24,244 nt of DNA from an uncultured Clostridia bacterium (GTDB lineage: Bacteria > Bacillota_A > Clostridia > Oscillospirales > Oscillospiraceae). The notes under the pieces are model-generated. The model was not told where the DNA came from and did not search any database. It saw only the letters and a program-made list of their open reading frames with translations. Positions 6,421 through 14,346 of this stretch are shown piece after piece; position 1 is the stretch's first letter, and each line of letters starts with the position of its first letter. The DNA is taken from NCBI GenBank assembly GCA_946410505.1, contig CAMKAP010000004.1:1-24244 (forward strand), read 5' to 3'. The translations under genes were made by a program, and so were the position numbers.

Positions 6421-7809
6421 TTAGTAGCCCAACTCCCGGTCGATCATGCTGCCATCGATGGCGTTGATTGTGAGGATGATTTTGCTTGGCTCCTCACCCG
6501 AGACCTCTTGGACCAGCGGGCTGTCGGATTCCCAGCGCTCCTCGCCCCAGAAATCCCAGACCGGCACCAATAGTCCCTCGTCGAAGGAACCTTTGGCTTT
6601 GATGCGCATGAGGCCGAGTTTGACCTTGGTGATATCGTAGTTTCGCATGGTGTCAAATCCGTTGCGCTCGTTTGCGACCTGCACATCGCTGTTTTTCACC
6701 ATGATCATCTTGGCGAAAATGTCCGCGATCTGGTCGAAGGGCATGAGCTGCGTGTCCTCCACCTGCAGCACCGGCTCCGTGTGTGGGGATTCCCAGTAGA
6801 AATAGACAAGCCCGTCCTTGGTGTAATCCAGTGTGATGACCTCGTAATGCCAGGCCCCGCTGTAGTTCTCATTCTCCGGCACAGCGCCGCCGCGGATCGG
6901 CGTCCAGCTGATCGGAAAACCGTTCAGGCAGCGCACATACTGCAGCTCATAGCCCGTCTCACTCGAGCGGGTGAAGAGAACGGGATAGGCGTTGTCGCAG
7001 ACGACATGTTCAAAGCCCAATTCCTCCATCAGCGCGTCGCCCTGCTGGATGGCGTCCTCCATGGGAAAGTCCACAGTCAGCGGCTCAGGGAGTTCGTCCT
7101 GCATCCGGGAAATGGCAACGGCGGAGGAGAAGTTCACATCACCGTAGCCATCGACAAAAACAGCTGCATGATCCAAATAGCCAGGGCAGTTTTGGATAAA
7201 GAAGTGCACCTTCTTCCCGTCAAGCTCAGTCCATCCCTTGATTTCCTCCAAGTTTTCGCTCCGGGAGACAAAGCTGGTTTCTGCCAGGACGCGCTCGTCG
7301 CCGTCTGGCGCGGTACGGGCGTATTCCGCCCAATGCTCGATGGCATCCGGCAGCGCTTCATAGCCATCGTCCAGATCCAAGGGGATCTCACCCCGCTGCA
7401 TGGCTTGCAGCTGTTCCAGACGCTCCAGCGCCTGCTGCTTTGTCATGCCCAGCTCTTTGAAGAGCGTGTTGCCTTTCAGTAGAACGCGCATCAGATTGTC
7501 CGCATCCTCCTGCGTGAAATCCCGGCGTCCAATGCTGCCAGTGGGGATCTTGTCCGCGTTCGGCAGTACGATCTCCGCATCGGCGGTGACATGCACAAAA
7601 TCGTTCACACCCGTCCAATCACCGGTGAAGCGCTCGGGCACCTCGAGAGCGGCCAGCAGCGCAGAATTGTCCCGGCCGTGCTGGGCAGTTTGGAGCATCT
7701 GCTCCTGATCCTTTTGGATCACTACCGGGGTGTCCGGCGTCTTCTGGCAGCCAGTGAGCAGGCCGAGAGCAAGGCAGGCAAAAAGAAGCAAAGAGAGAAT
7801 CCGTTTCAT
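6421..7809 (-). CDS. Lipoprotein, second of a tandem pair
   Basis: A 462-aa protein starting at an ATG with a strong GGAGG 8 bases upstream. The signal peptide MKRILSLLLFACLALGLLTGC ends in an LTGC lipobox with Cys21 as the likely lipidation site, so it should sit on the outer face of the membrane. It is closely similar to its upstream neighbour throughout: QKTP-x(2)-PVV-x-QKDQEQMLQTA after the lipobox, FTGDWTGVN, EIVLP-x-ADKIPTGSI, and an identical end TINAIDGSMIDRELGY. The family resembles what I recall as DUF6034 lipoproteins found beside two-component systems in Clostridia; that name is from memory. No enzymatic motif is recognised. Its placement under a shared regulator suggests ligand binding or envelope protection. 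Confidence 0.8.
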   Translation of the reverse strand: MKRILSLLLFACLALGLLTGCQKTPDTPVVIQKDQEQMLQTAQHGRDNSALLAALEVPERFTGDWTGVNDFVHVTADAEIVLPNADKIPTGSIGRRDFTQEDADNLMRVLLKGNTLFKELGMTKQQALERLEQLQAMQRGEIPLDLDDGYEALPDAIEHWAEYARTAPDGDERVLAETSFVSRSENLEEIKGWTELDGKKVHFFIQNCPGYLDHAAVFVDGYGDVNFSSAVAISRMQDELPEPLTVDFPMEDAIQQGDALMEELGFEHVVCDNAYPVLFTRSSETGYELQYVRCLNGFPISWTPIRGGAVPENENYSGAWHYEVITLDYTKDGLVYFYWESPHTEPVLQVEDTQLMPFDQIADIFAKMIMVKNSDVQVANERNGFDTMRNYDITKVKLGLMRIKAKGSFDEGLLVPVWDFWGEERWESDSPLVQEVSGEEPSKIILTINAIDGSMIDRELGY

Positions 7810-7821
7810 GCCATGCCCTCC

Positions 7822-9270
7822 TTAATAACCCAGCTCCCGGTCAATCATGCTGCCGTCAATGGCATTGATGGTGAGGACGATCGTTTCTTCTAAGGGCACA
7901 TCCATTCCGTCTCTCTGATAAATTTCTGTCCCGTAAAAATCCCAAACAGGAATCAGCAAGCCCGTGTCCCTGCTGTTTTTTGCTTTGATCCGCATGAGAC
8001 TCAGCCTGACCTTGTCGATCTGAATGCGTGGGCGGGCGTCGCCGCCGTTGTCGTTGATCGTCTGAATGTAGCTGTACTTGACCATGATCATTCGCTCAAA
8101 GACGGACGCAATCTCATCAAAGCTCATGAGCTGAGTATCCTCGAGCTCGAGCACGGGACTATCGGTCGGCGCTTTCCACTTGAAGTAAACGACGCCATCT
8201 TTCGTCACGCAAACTTCAATTGTCTCATATGGCCAGACAGATGCATAGTTCCCTTCTTCCACGTTGATCCCTTCGATACTGGTATAGCCAAGCGGAAAGC
8301 CGTTCAGACTTCTGACATACTGCAACTGATAACCTGTGTCGAGGATAAACCGATCTGGATCATTCCAGCGCGAAGCATAGTATGATTCCGCGTCCTCCAC
8401 GCTGACCGCCCCTCGGAGCATCTGCGCATCGGCAAAGTAGACGGGTGTGGCGTGATCGCAGACGACATTTTCAAAACCAAGTCCGGCAATCAGTGCGTCA
8501 CCCATCTGAATTGCCTCTGAAACAGAGAAATCCGGCTGGAACGGTTCTTTTGCAATGTCGTCCGGGACAGAGGTGCTTGGTTGGCAATTACTGTTGTTAG
8601 GGTCGCCAAAGCCCTGTACATAGTAGACGGCAGAATCCCAAAAATCAGGATAATTCTGCACCCAGAGATGAGCCTTTCTTCCATCCACCTCTGCCCACCC
8701 GCTCATTTTTTCGAGAGGGCCATCGGAAACAAATGAAGTGGAGGCCATCCGAAGCTCTCCCTCATCCGGCGCTGTACGGGCGAGCTCAGCATAATACGCA
8801 ATAACATCCGGCAGTTTTTCATAAGTGGTATCGCCCGAAAGAGGAATGTCGCCGCGCTGCATGGCCTGGTATCTTTCCAACTCTGAAAGCGCTTGCTGTT
8901 TTGTAATGTTGATCTCCTCATAGAAGGGCTGTCCCTTAAAGAAGACACGGAGAAAAGTGTCCAGATCTTCCTGCGTAAAGTCCCGGCGGGCAATGCTGCC
9001 GGTAGGAATCTTGTCCGCGCTTGGCAGCACGATCTCCGCGTCAGCGGTGACATGCACAAGGCCGTTCACGCCGGTCCAATCACCGGTGAAGTGTTCGGGA
9101 ACAGCCAGCGAGGCAAGCAAAGAGGAATTATCCTTGCCCTGTTCTGCTGTTTGAAGCATCTGCTCCTGATCTTTTTGAACCACTACAGGAACCTCCGGCG
9201 TTTTCTGGCAGCCGGTGAGAAGCGTCAGCACCATAGCTACCAAAAGAAAGATAGAAGTTGTCTTTTTCAT
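7822..9270 (-). CDS. Lipoprotein, first of a tandem pair
   Basis: A 482-aa protein. The ATG at 9270 is chosen over the longer opening because it has an AGAGG ribosome-binding site, starts a proper signal peptide (LTLLTGC, Cys21) and lies 35 bp from the -10 of its promoter. It is a paralogue of the next gene, 12 bp downstream, with the same lipobox context and the same last 16 residues. It differs by an insertion of about 30 residues around 315-345 (near SVEDAESYYASRW), just before the shared YQLQYVRSLNGFP-type motif. By eye its DNA is less GC-rich than that of the downstream copy, hinting at an old or separately acquired duplicate. Function unknown; extracytoplasmic sensing or sequestration is inferred. 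Confidence 0.8.
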   Translation of the reverse strand: MKKTTSIFLLVAMVLTLLTGCQKTPEVPVVVQKDQEQMLQTAEQGKDNSSLLASLAVPEHFTGDWTGVNGLVHVTADAEIVLPSADKIPTGSIARRDFTQEDLDTFLRVFFKGQPFYEEINITKQQALSELERYQAMQRGDIPLSGDTTYEKLPDVIAYYAELARTAPDEGELRMASTSFVSDGPLEKMSGWAEVDGRKAHLWVQNYPDFWDSAVYYVQGFGDPNNSNCQPSTSVPDDIAKEPFQPDFSVSEAIQMGDALIAGLGFENVVCDHATPVYFADAQMLRGAVSVEDAESYYASRWNDPDRFILDTGYQLQYVRSLNGFPLGYTSIEGINVEEGNYASVWPYETIEVCVTKDGVVYFKWKAPTDSPVLELEDTQLMSFDEIASVFERMIMVKYSYIQTINDNGGDARPRIQIDKVRLSLMRIKAKNSRDTGLLIPVWDFYGTEIYQRDGMDVPLEETIVLTINAIDGSMIDRELGY

Positions 9271-9304
9271 CACGTGTACCTCTGTTTCTTTAGAATGCAC
9301 CCAC

Positions 9305-9359
9305 AGCATAGGCGCAAGCAAAAGAAAAGTCGTTACCGAAAGATTACCGAAATATTATT
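9305..9359 (-). promoter_or_regulatory. Regulated promoter P2 (lipoprotein unit)
   Basis: Minus-strand boxes AATAAT (9354-9359), GGTAAT (9343-9348) and GGTAAC (9332-9337) are 11 bp apart. After 21 bp comes the -10 hexamer TATGCT (9305-9310). The distal box overlaps the kinase stop codon. No terminator separates the kinase gene, so some read-through is possible. Confidence 0.7.
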
Positions 9360-10749
9360 GTTGCAGTTTGACCCTCACTGTTGTGCCCTCCCCGACAGCG
9401 CTTTCGATCTCCAATCTGCCGCCGTGGGCCTGTACGATCTCCTTAACCAGCGCAAGGCCAAGGCCCACGCCGCCCAGCTTTTTGCTGCGGGAACGATCCA
9501 CCATGTAAAAGGGCTCGGTGACGCGGTCAATTTCCTCTTGGGGAATGCCGCAGCCCTGATCCCGCACGGCAAAGCCGGTCTCGTCCGCGGAGAGGGTCAC
9601 GGTCTGCCCTTCGCGAGATGCTTTGCTCGCGTTGTCCACCAGGTTCACCAGCACGGACTGCATCAGATCGGCGTCCAGATTTAGGGCTTCCACGCGGCAA
9701 TCCGTTTCCAGAGAAACGCCCCGTTTGTTGAGCGTGTCCGCAGTGCTCTCCCGCACACGATCCAGCAACTCGGGAACGGAAACCGGCTGCAGCTCCGGCT
9801 TTTGATCCAGCGTAATGAGCTTGAGGAGCTTTTGCACCAGCCGTTCCAGCCAGCGGGTCTGATGCTCGATCCGCGCGAGGGTCGCGCTACGCTCCTCCTC
9901 GTCCAGATAGGTGTTTTGCAGGGAGTCCGCATTCAGCAGCAGCGCGGTCAGCGGCGTCTTGAATTCATGGGTCACGCCGCCGATGAAAAGGCGCTGCCTC
10001 TCCGCCGTCTCGGTGAGTTCTTCGATGTGCTGCTCCACGGAGGCCGCCATAGCATTGAAATCCTGCGCCAGTGCGCCGACCTCGTCGGAGGAGGTCACGG
10101 CTGCACGCTCGGCATAGTTGCCCTCCGCAATATGGGCCGCCGCGCTTTGCAGCTCCTGCAGCGGACGCAGGGAGCGCCGCACCAGCGAAGCGATCAGCAA
10201 AAGGCCCAACCCAATGCACACTGCGCCGATGGCGACAAACTGCAAAGTGAGCGTGCGGATTTGATCATAGACCGGCGAAATATCCTGCACGATATAGACT
10301 ATGCAGCTGAGTCCCTCAAGATTGTGCGTAAAGGTATAGGGCAATCTTGCGTCGCCGCCCACGATCAGGAGCTGACGCCCGTTTACCGCGCCGGTATAGC
10401 GCCCGGGCGTGTCCCCGTCACCCGGCGTCAGATACTCGCTGGGATCGAGGGAGAGGGAAGAATAGATGGTTTCGCCGGAGAGCATCAGCACGGCCTCACT
10501 GTCGGCGTACTGGGTAAAGCAGTATTTCATCAGCGAGCGGGTCGCCGCCTCGCTGTCCTGCTCCTCATGATAATACTGCAGCATGTTGTTGAAGGAGCGC
10601 ACCAGCGCCTGCTGCTTCTGCTCGGCGTTTTGATAGGTGAGATTCAAAATCTCGTCCCGGGCTTGCGTGATGAGAAGGACTGTACACGCGCCTACGGCCA
10701 GCACCAGCACCAGGCTGCACAGCAGGGATACTTTTTTCCATAGCTTCAT
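9355..10749 (-). CDS. Sensor histidine kinase
   Basis: A 464-aa membrane kinase whose ATG overlaps the regulator stop (ATGA). It has a membrane helix at about 8-28, an extracytoplasmic sensor part of about 130 residues (30-165), a second helix at about 168-190, then a HAMP domain (about 190-245). HisKA carries the phospho-acceptor H261 in FIGGVTHEFKTPLTAL. The HATPase domain has the N-box NLVDNASKAS (N373), DQGCGI (397-402) and GGVGLGLALV (426-435). All catalytic boxes are intact. It should phosphorylate the regulator encoded just upstream. The sizeable outer domain argues against a BceS-type 'intramembrane' sensor, so direct ligand or lipoprotein contact outside the cell is possible (inference). 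Confidence 0.95.
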   Translation of the reverse strand: MKLWKKVSLLCSLVLVLAVGACTVLLITQARDEILNLTYQNAEQKQQALVRSFNNMLQYYHEEQDSEAATRSLMKYCFTQYADSEAVLMLSGETIYSSLSLDPSEYLTPGDGDTPGRYTGAVNGRQLLIVGGDARLPYTFTHNLEGLSCIVYIVQDISPVYDQIRTLTLQFVAIGAVCIGLGLLLIASLVRRSLRPLQELQSAAAHIAEGNYAERAAVTSSDEVGALAQDFNAMAASVEQHIEELTETAERQRLFIGGVTHEFKTPLTALLLNADSLQNTYLDEEERSATLARIEHQTRWLERLVQKLLKLITLDQKPELQPVSVPELLDRVRESTADTLNKRGVSLETDCRVEALNLDADLMQSVLVNLVDNASKASREGQTVTLSADETGFAVRDQGCGIPQEEIDRVTEPFYMVDRSRSKKLGGVGLGLALVKEIVQAHGGRLEIESAVGEGTTVRVKLQQ

Positions 10750-11417
10750 TTCCGCCGCTCCTCCAGCCGGTAACCAGTTTTCGAAATCGTGCGGATCTCG
10801 TCACTGAGCCCCAGCTTTTTCCGCAGGTTCGCCACACGCACATCCACCGTGCGAATGTCCCCGAAATAATCCTCGCCCCAGATCTCGTTCAGGATGCGCT
10901 CCCGGGAGACGGTGCGGTTTTTGTTCTTCATCAGCACCGCGAACACATCAAATTCCAGCGGCGGCAGGTCGATGGGCTCTCCGGCGCGGATCAGCGTGCG
11001 GTTCTCCGCGTCCAGGGTAAAGTCCTGGAAGCGGTAGACCTGGTTGAGCCGCCCGGTTCGAGAGAGCACCTTCTCGATCCGCACCAGCAGAGTCACGATC
11101 TCGAAGGGCTTGACGATGTAATCCTCCGCGCCTTCCTTGAGACCGCGCACTTCCGATTCGCTGTCGGTCTTGGCGGTCATGTAGATGACCGGAATGTTGT
11201 ATTTCTCCATCAGCGCAAAGAGCTGGAAGCCGTCCATGCCGGGCAGCATAATGTCCAAGAGAGCAAGGTCAAAGGAATGGTCATTCTCCAAGGACGCGGC
11301 GGCCAAAGCGCCGTCATCATAGGCAATAACCTCATAACCTACGGTTCTCAGATTCAAAGCAACGGCGTCGGCGATGGCGTGATCGTCCTCCACCAGTAAG
11401 ATTCGATTGGCAGCCAT
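10746..11417 (-). CDS. OmpR/PhoB-family response regulator
   Basis: A 223-aa protein. The ATG at 11417 is preferred because AGAAGG lies 8 bases upstream; an in-frame GTG at 11426 falls on the ribosome-binding site. The receiver domain has acidic pocket residues in LLVEDDH (7-13), phospho-acceptor D55 in LALLDIMLPGMDG, then YMTAK and VKPFE. The C-terminal winged helix (about 125-220) has the ERILNEIWGEDYFGDIRTVDVRVANLRKKLG recognition region, split as ILNEIWG and RTVDVRVANLRKKLG. Such regulators bind tandem direct repeats of 10-11 bp period, which matches the boxes at its own promoter and at two downstream promoters. Confidence 0.96.
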   Translation of the reverse strand: MAANRILLVEDDHAIADAVALNLRTVGYEVIAYDDGALAAASLENDHSFDLALLDIMLPGMDGFQLFALMEKYNIPVIYMTAKTDSESEVRGLKEGAEDYIVKPFEIVTLLVRIEKVLSRTGRLNQVYRFQDFTLDAENRTLIRAGEPIDLPPLEFDVFAVLMKNKNRTVSRERILNEIWGEDYFGDIRTVDVRVANLRKKLGLSDEIRTISKTGYRLEERRK

Positions 11418-11451
11418 TTCAGGCACCTTCTTTCAATAAAGGCATAATAGA

Positions 11452-11495
11452 ATTGTAGCATAGCGAGCAGGAAAAAAGATTACTGAAATATTATT
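11452..11495 (-). promoter_or_regulatory. Promoter P1 of the two-component operon (autoregulated?)
   Basis: Minus-strand -10 TACAAT (11452-11457) is followed upstream, after exactly 21 bp, by AGTAAT (11479-11484) and, 11 bp further, by AATAAT (11490-11495). These are degenerate versions of the GGTAAT/C boxes at P2 and P3, suggesting weaker autoregulation. The -10 lies 35 bp from the regulator start codon. Confidence 0.6.
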
Positions 11496-11636
11496 ATTTC
11501 TGCTTCTTGCCATATCTGTTTCTAGAAAAATGAGCGACTAAATCTGATCTACACAAAAAATATGCCTTTTGCAAATAAGTGTCAAATATGTGTAGCAGGG
11601 ATTGGCGGATAATCAGTTTTACGGAGACTCAGTTAA

Positions 11637-11668
11637 AATAGGCCGTGACCTTTGAGTCACGGCCTATT
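11637..11668. terminator. Terminator at the end of the conjugation operon
   Basis: A perfect 13-bp stem AATAGGCCGTGAC/GTCACGGCCTATT with a 6-base loop starts 16 bp after the last conjugation gene. It has short T-runs on both strands. It isolates the cargo operon from conjugation transcripts. Confidence 0.9.
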
Positions 11669-11684
11669 ATTTTGCCACAGTCAT

Positions 11685-13505
11685 TTAATACAGTGGTAAA
11701 CCAAAACCGTACACGGGAGCCGAGGAGAGGTAATAGCGGTTTTCCACACAGCGATCCCCGGAATTACCCTCCACGGTGTAGATCAGCCCGTCCTCCACCT
11801 TTTCTACGATGCCGACGTGATCGGCCAAACCGTCGCTCTCCCAGTCAAAAAAGATGATGTCGCCGGGGATCGGTTTATAGTCACGGTCTTGCCATTGATC
11901 GCGCTGGATAAACCAGTCCACATATGGGCGCACGCCCTCCATTTTGGGGAGGACACCTGCATCCAGATAACCGCATTGGTCGGCGCACCAGCTCACAAAG
12001 ATAGCGCACCATTCCACGCGGTAGCTCAAGCCCCACCAACTCCAGTATGGCTCACCGCCCTCGTTGCCCACTTGCGTCAAGGCTACCTCCACGATGGCTT
12101 GATTGCCGCCCACGGTAAAGGCACGTCCTATGGGATAGTATCGCAACACATGGGCCGGATACTGTTTGTCGCCGTATCCACTCCAACCCATTCTTGCTGC
12201 CATCATGTCAGAAAATTCGATTGCCGCTATGGGAGTGTAGCCGCCATAGTTTGCCCTTGCCCATGAGATAAAGCCATTACCATAGTTATAGCCCTGCAAG
12301 GCCAGCTTGATGTTATCCATGTCGATGGGGCTTTCCACATCCGCTTGCCGCAGACTGTCCGCGATGGTCTGAACGCCTACATCAATGGAATACTCCGGGT
12401 CGGTGATGGCGTTGGGGCTGTGCGGATATCGGGTATTATAGCCGCTCTCGGACGCCTGCATAGGATCGTCTCCGCGCCCGCCGCTCTCCTGCATCATAAT
12501 GGCCTTTATCAGTTCCACGTATTCCCCGACACCGTACTGCTGGGCATAAATGCGAATGATGGGAGTGTAGGCTTCCACCTCCGCGCTCACCGGCGTATAA
12601 GAGCTATTACCGTTGCCGCTGCCGAAAAGAGAGATCGCCACGCCCAGCATCACCACGATCAGAATGATCATAACGGAGATCCAACCGCCCGCGACAATGG
12701 CCTCGATCAGCGCCTTCGTCTCGGCAATGATCGCCTTGATGGCCTTGGCCGTAGCTTCAGCGGCGCGCTTGGCGGTTTCGGCGGCGGTCCTTGCCGCCGC
12801 CCTCGCCGCCTGTGCTGTTCGTTCTGCTGTCTTTACTGTGGCTTTGGCGCTGGCCTGCGCGGTGCGCGCCGCCTGTTCGCTGGTCTTGATGGCCGCACGG
12901 GATGATTGCTCGGCAGTCTTGACGGTACGGGCAGAGCCTTTGACTGCACGGATGCCGCCTGTTCTCGTGGGCTGCTTGATGACTGCGTGGGAGCTTTCCC
13001 GTGTGCGAATGGTCATGCGCTGCCGATCTATGGTCTTGATACGCGCCCCAGCCGGTGATGGCTGGGGCGTTTCTGCCGGAGTGGTCGGCGTTCTGGACGG
13101 GGTGGGTGCGGCGCTTGGATAGGTCACGGTCTGGCTGGGCTGCTGGGCGGCGTGGGCTGTTTCCTGCGCTTTCTCGGCGGCATTCTTTGCCGCCTCCTGC
13201 GGCTGCGCAGCCCTGCGCTGCTCCAGATAGTCCTTGGCCTTGGCTATATTTTCCTTGGTGTCCTGGACGGCCTTTCTCCCGTGCTTGTCAAACTCATGCG
13301 CCGCCCCGAAGGTGACAGCTTCCGCGCTGCCGGTCACACGGTCTGCCGCGTATTCCTCCGGGCTGTTCTCTGTGGGAGAAGTGCTACTCTCCGCCTTTTC
13401 CTTGGTGCGGATAAAGGCGTCTTTCATGCGCTCAGCGGCAACAGCAGATTTATCTATGGTCTTGATCGTGCCTTTGACCGCATCCCGCGTTTTAATATCA
13501 GCCAT
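11685..13505 (-). CDS. CD1108-family cell-wall hydrolase (lysozyme-like + CHAP/NlpC)
   Basis: A 606-aa protein starting at the ATG that overlaps the sortase stop by 8 bp. The N-terminal 270 residues are basic, Ala-rich and repetitive, with recurring IKTID, TVKTAE and AIKTSE units, and probably helical or coiled. A membrane helix follows (about 274-295). The outer part holds a lysozyme-like domain with IKAIMMQESGG (likely catalytic E340) and GYNYGNGF. A C-terminal CHAP/NlpC-type amidase domain has Cys500 in VEWCAIFVSWCADQ, PGDIIFFDW and His563 in DHVGIVEKV. This matches the two-domain CwlT hydrolases that open peptidoglycan for the conjugation machine, and the C. difficile CTn CD1108 family. 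It is the last gene of the conjugation operon in this window. Confidence 0.9.
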   Translation of the reverse strand: MADIKTRDAVKGTIKTIDKSAVAAERMKDAFIRTKEKAESSTSPTENSPEEYAADRVTGSAEAVTFGAAHEFDKHGRKAVQDTKENIAKAKDYLEQRRAAQPQEAAKNAAEKAQETAHAAQQPSQTVTYPSAAPTPSRTPTTPAETPQPSPAGARIKTIDRQRMTIRTRESSHAVIKQPTRTGGIRAVKGSARTVKTAEQSSRAAIKTSEQAARTAQASAKATVKTAERTAQAARAAARTAAETAKRAAEATAKAIKAIIAETKALIEAIVAGGWISVMIILIVVMLGVAISLFGSGNGNSSYTPVSAEVEAYTPIIRIYAQQYGVGEYVELIKAIMMQESGGRGDDPMQASESGYNTRYPHSPNAITDPEYSIDVGVQTIADSLRQADVESPIDMDNIKLALQGYNYGNGFISWARANYGGYTPIAAIEFSDMMAARMGWSGYGDKQYPAHVLRYYPIGRAFTVGGNQAIVEVALTQVGNEGGEPYWSWWGLSYRVEWCAIFVSWCADQCGYLDAGVLPKMEGVRPYVDWFIQRDQWQDRDYKPIPGDIIFFDWESDGLADHVGIVEKVEDGLIYTVEGNSGDRCVENRYYLSSAPVYGFGLPLY

Positions 13506-14346
13506 TGCCTCCCACCTCATCGGCGGCAGGCTGCACCAGCCTGGCAACGATCACCATGCGCCCGTTGCTGCGGCTGTATTCACAGGTGGAGAGCGTAATC
13601 AGCTTGTCGCCGTACTCGGCGCTCACGCCCGTATCATAAAGGGCGAGAGATTGGCAGGTGGACAGGAAGCTGTTAAACTCCGCAGCATCGACAGCGTCCA
13701 CAAAGTGGTAATACTTGAAGCCATCCGCAGAATAGGCCGCCGTCTTGAATACGCACACGATCTCATACTCGCCAAAGCCCGCCAGCGTGTCAAAATGGAT
13801 GGTCTTATGCTCCTTGTAGAAGTCCTCGCTTTCAAACTTGCAGAGGTCGGCAAACATGGAGCCGTCCTGCATGTGGTGGCCGTAGATAATGCAGTTGTCC
13901 GAAAGACCCGGCTTGCAATTTTCCTGCATATAAGGGACGCCGTATTCGCTGTAGGACTTGTCAAAGGCGTGCTTCAGATAAAAGTCCTTGTTGCCGGGAG
14001 TCTGCATGACGGGATAGTTGATCTTGGTGTCCTCAATGCTGATCCACCCAATAAAATCGCTGTTTTCATTGTAAACATCAACATACTTGTCATAGGCGGT
14101 CAGTTCCGGGGCAGGCTCATAGCTTGCCGGGGTATCTGTCCCGTCCTCGCCGGTGGAGTCCTCTACGGAGGTCAACACCGGCGTCGGGGCGGGCTTTACA
14201 AGATCGGCCACGGCGTTGAACGCCTCGGTGCTCTGTTTGGTGTCCTTATACTGCCGCATGGCCATGATGCCGGAGAAAAGGAAAAGGGCGGTGAACAGCA
14301 CCGCCCCGATTAGAAAGAAAACCTGTGTCTTATTGAATTTACGCAT
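13498..14346 (-). CDS. srtB: Class B sortase
   Basis: A 282-aa protein. The ATG at 14346 is chosen because GGAGG lies 8 bases upstream; the ATG at 14352 is only 2 bases from it. An N-terminal membrane helix (about 8-27) precedes a Thr/Pro-rich linker and the sortase barrel. Catalytic residues are visible: His157 in IIYGHHM, Cys255 in TLSTCEYS and Arg263 in SNGRMVIVAR. FIGWISIEDTKINYPVMQ is typical of class B. It lies between VirB4 and the wall hydrolase, overlapping both. In related elements it is assumed to anchor or assemble surface proteins for mating. No LPxTG or NPQTN substrate is seen in this window. Confidence 0.92.
   Translation of the reverse strand: MRKFNKTQVFFLIGAVLFTALFLFSGIMAMRQYKDTKQSTEAFNAVADLVKPAPTPVLTSVEDSTGEDGTDTPASYEPAPELTAYDKYVDVYNENSDFIGWISIEDTKINYPVMQTPGNKDFYLKHAFDKSYSEYGVPYMQENCKPGLSDNCIIYGHHMQDGSMFADLCKFESEDFYKEHKTIHFDTLAGFGEYEIVCVFKTAAYSADGFKYYHFVDAVDAAEFNSFLSTCQSLALYDTGVSAEYGDKLITLSTCEYSRSNGRMVIVARLVQPAADEVGGNG

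Noticed and set aside
11549..11595. Inverted repeat CTACACA/TGTGTAG in the gap before the cargo operon
   Set aside because: Only 7 bp arms with a 33-base loop in AT-rich DNA; too weak to call an att site, operator or element end.
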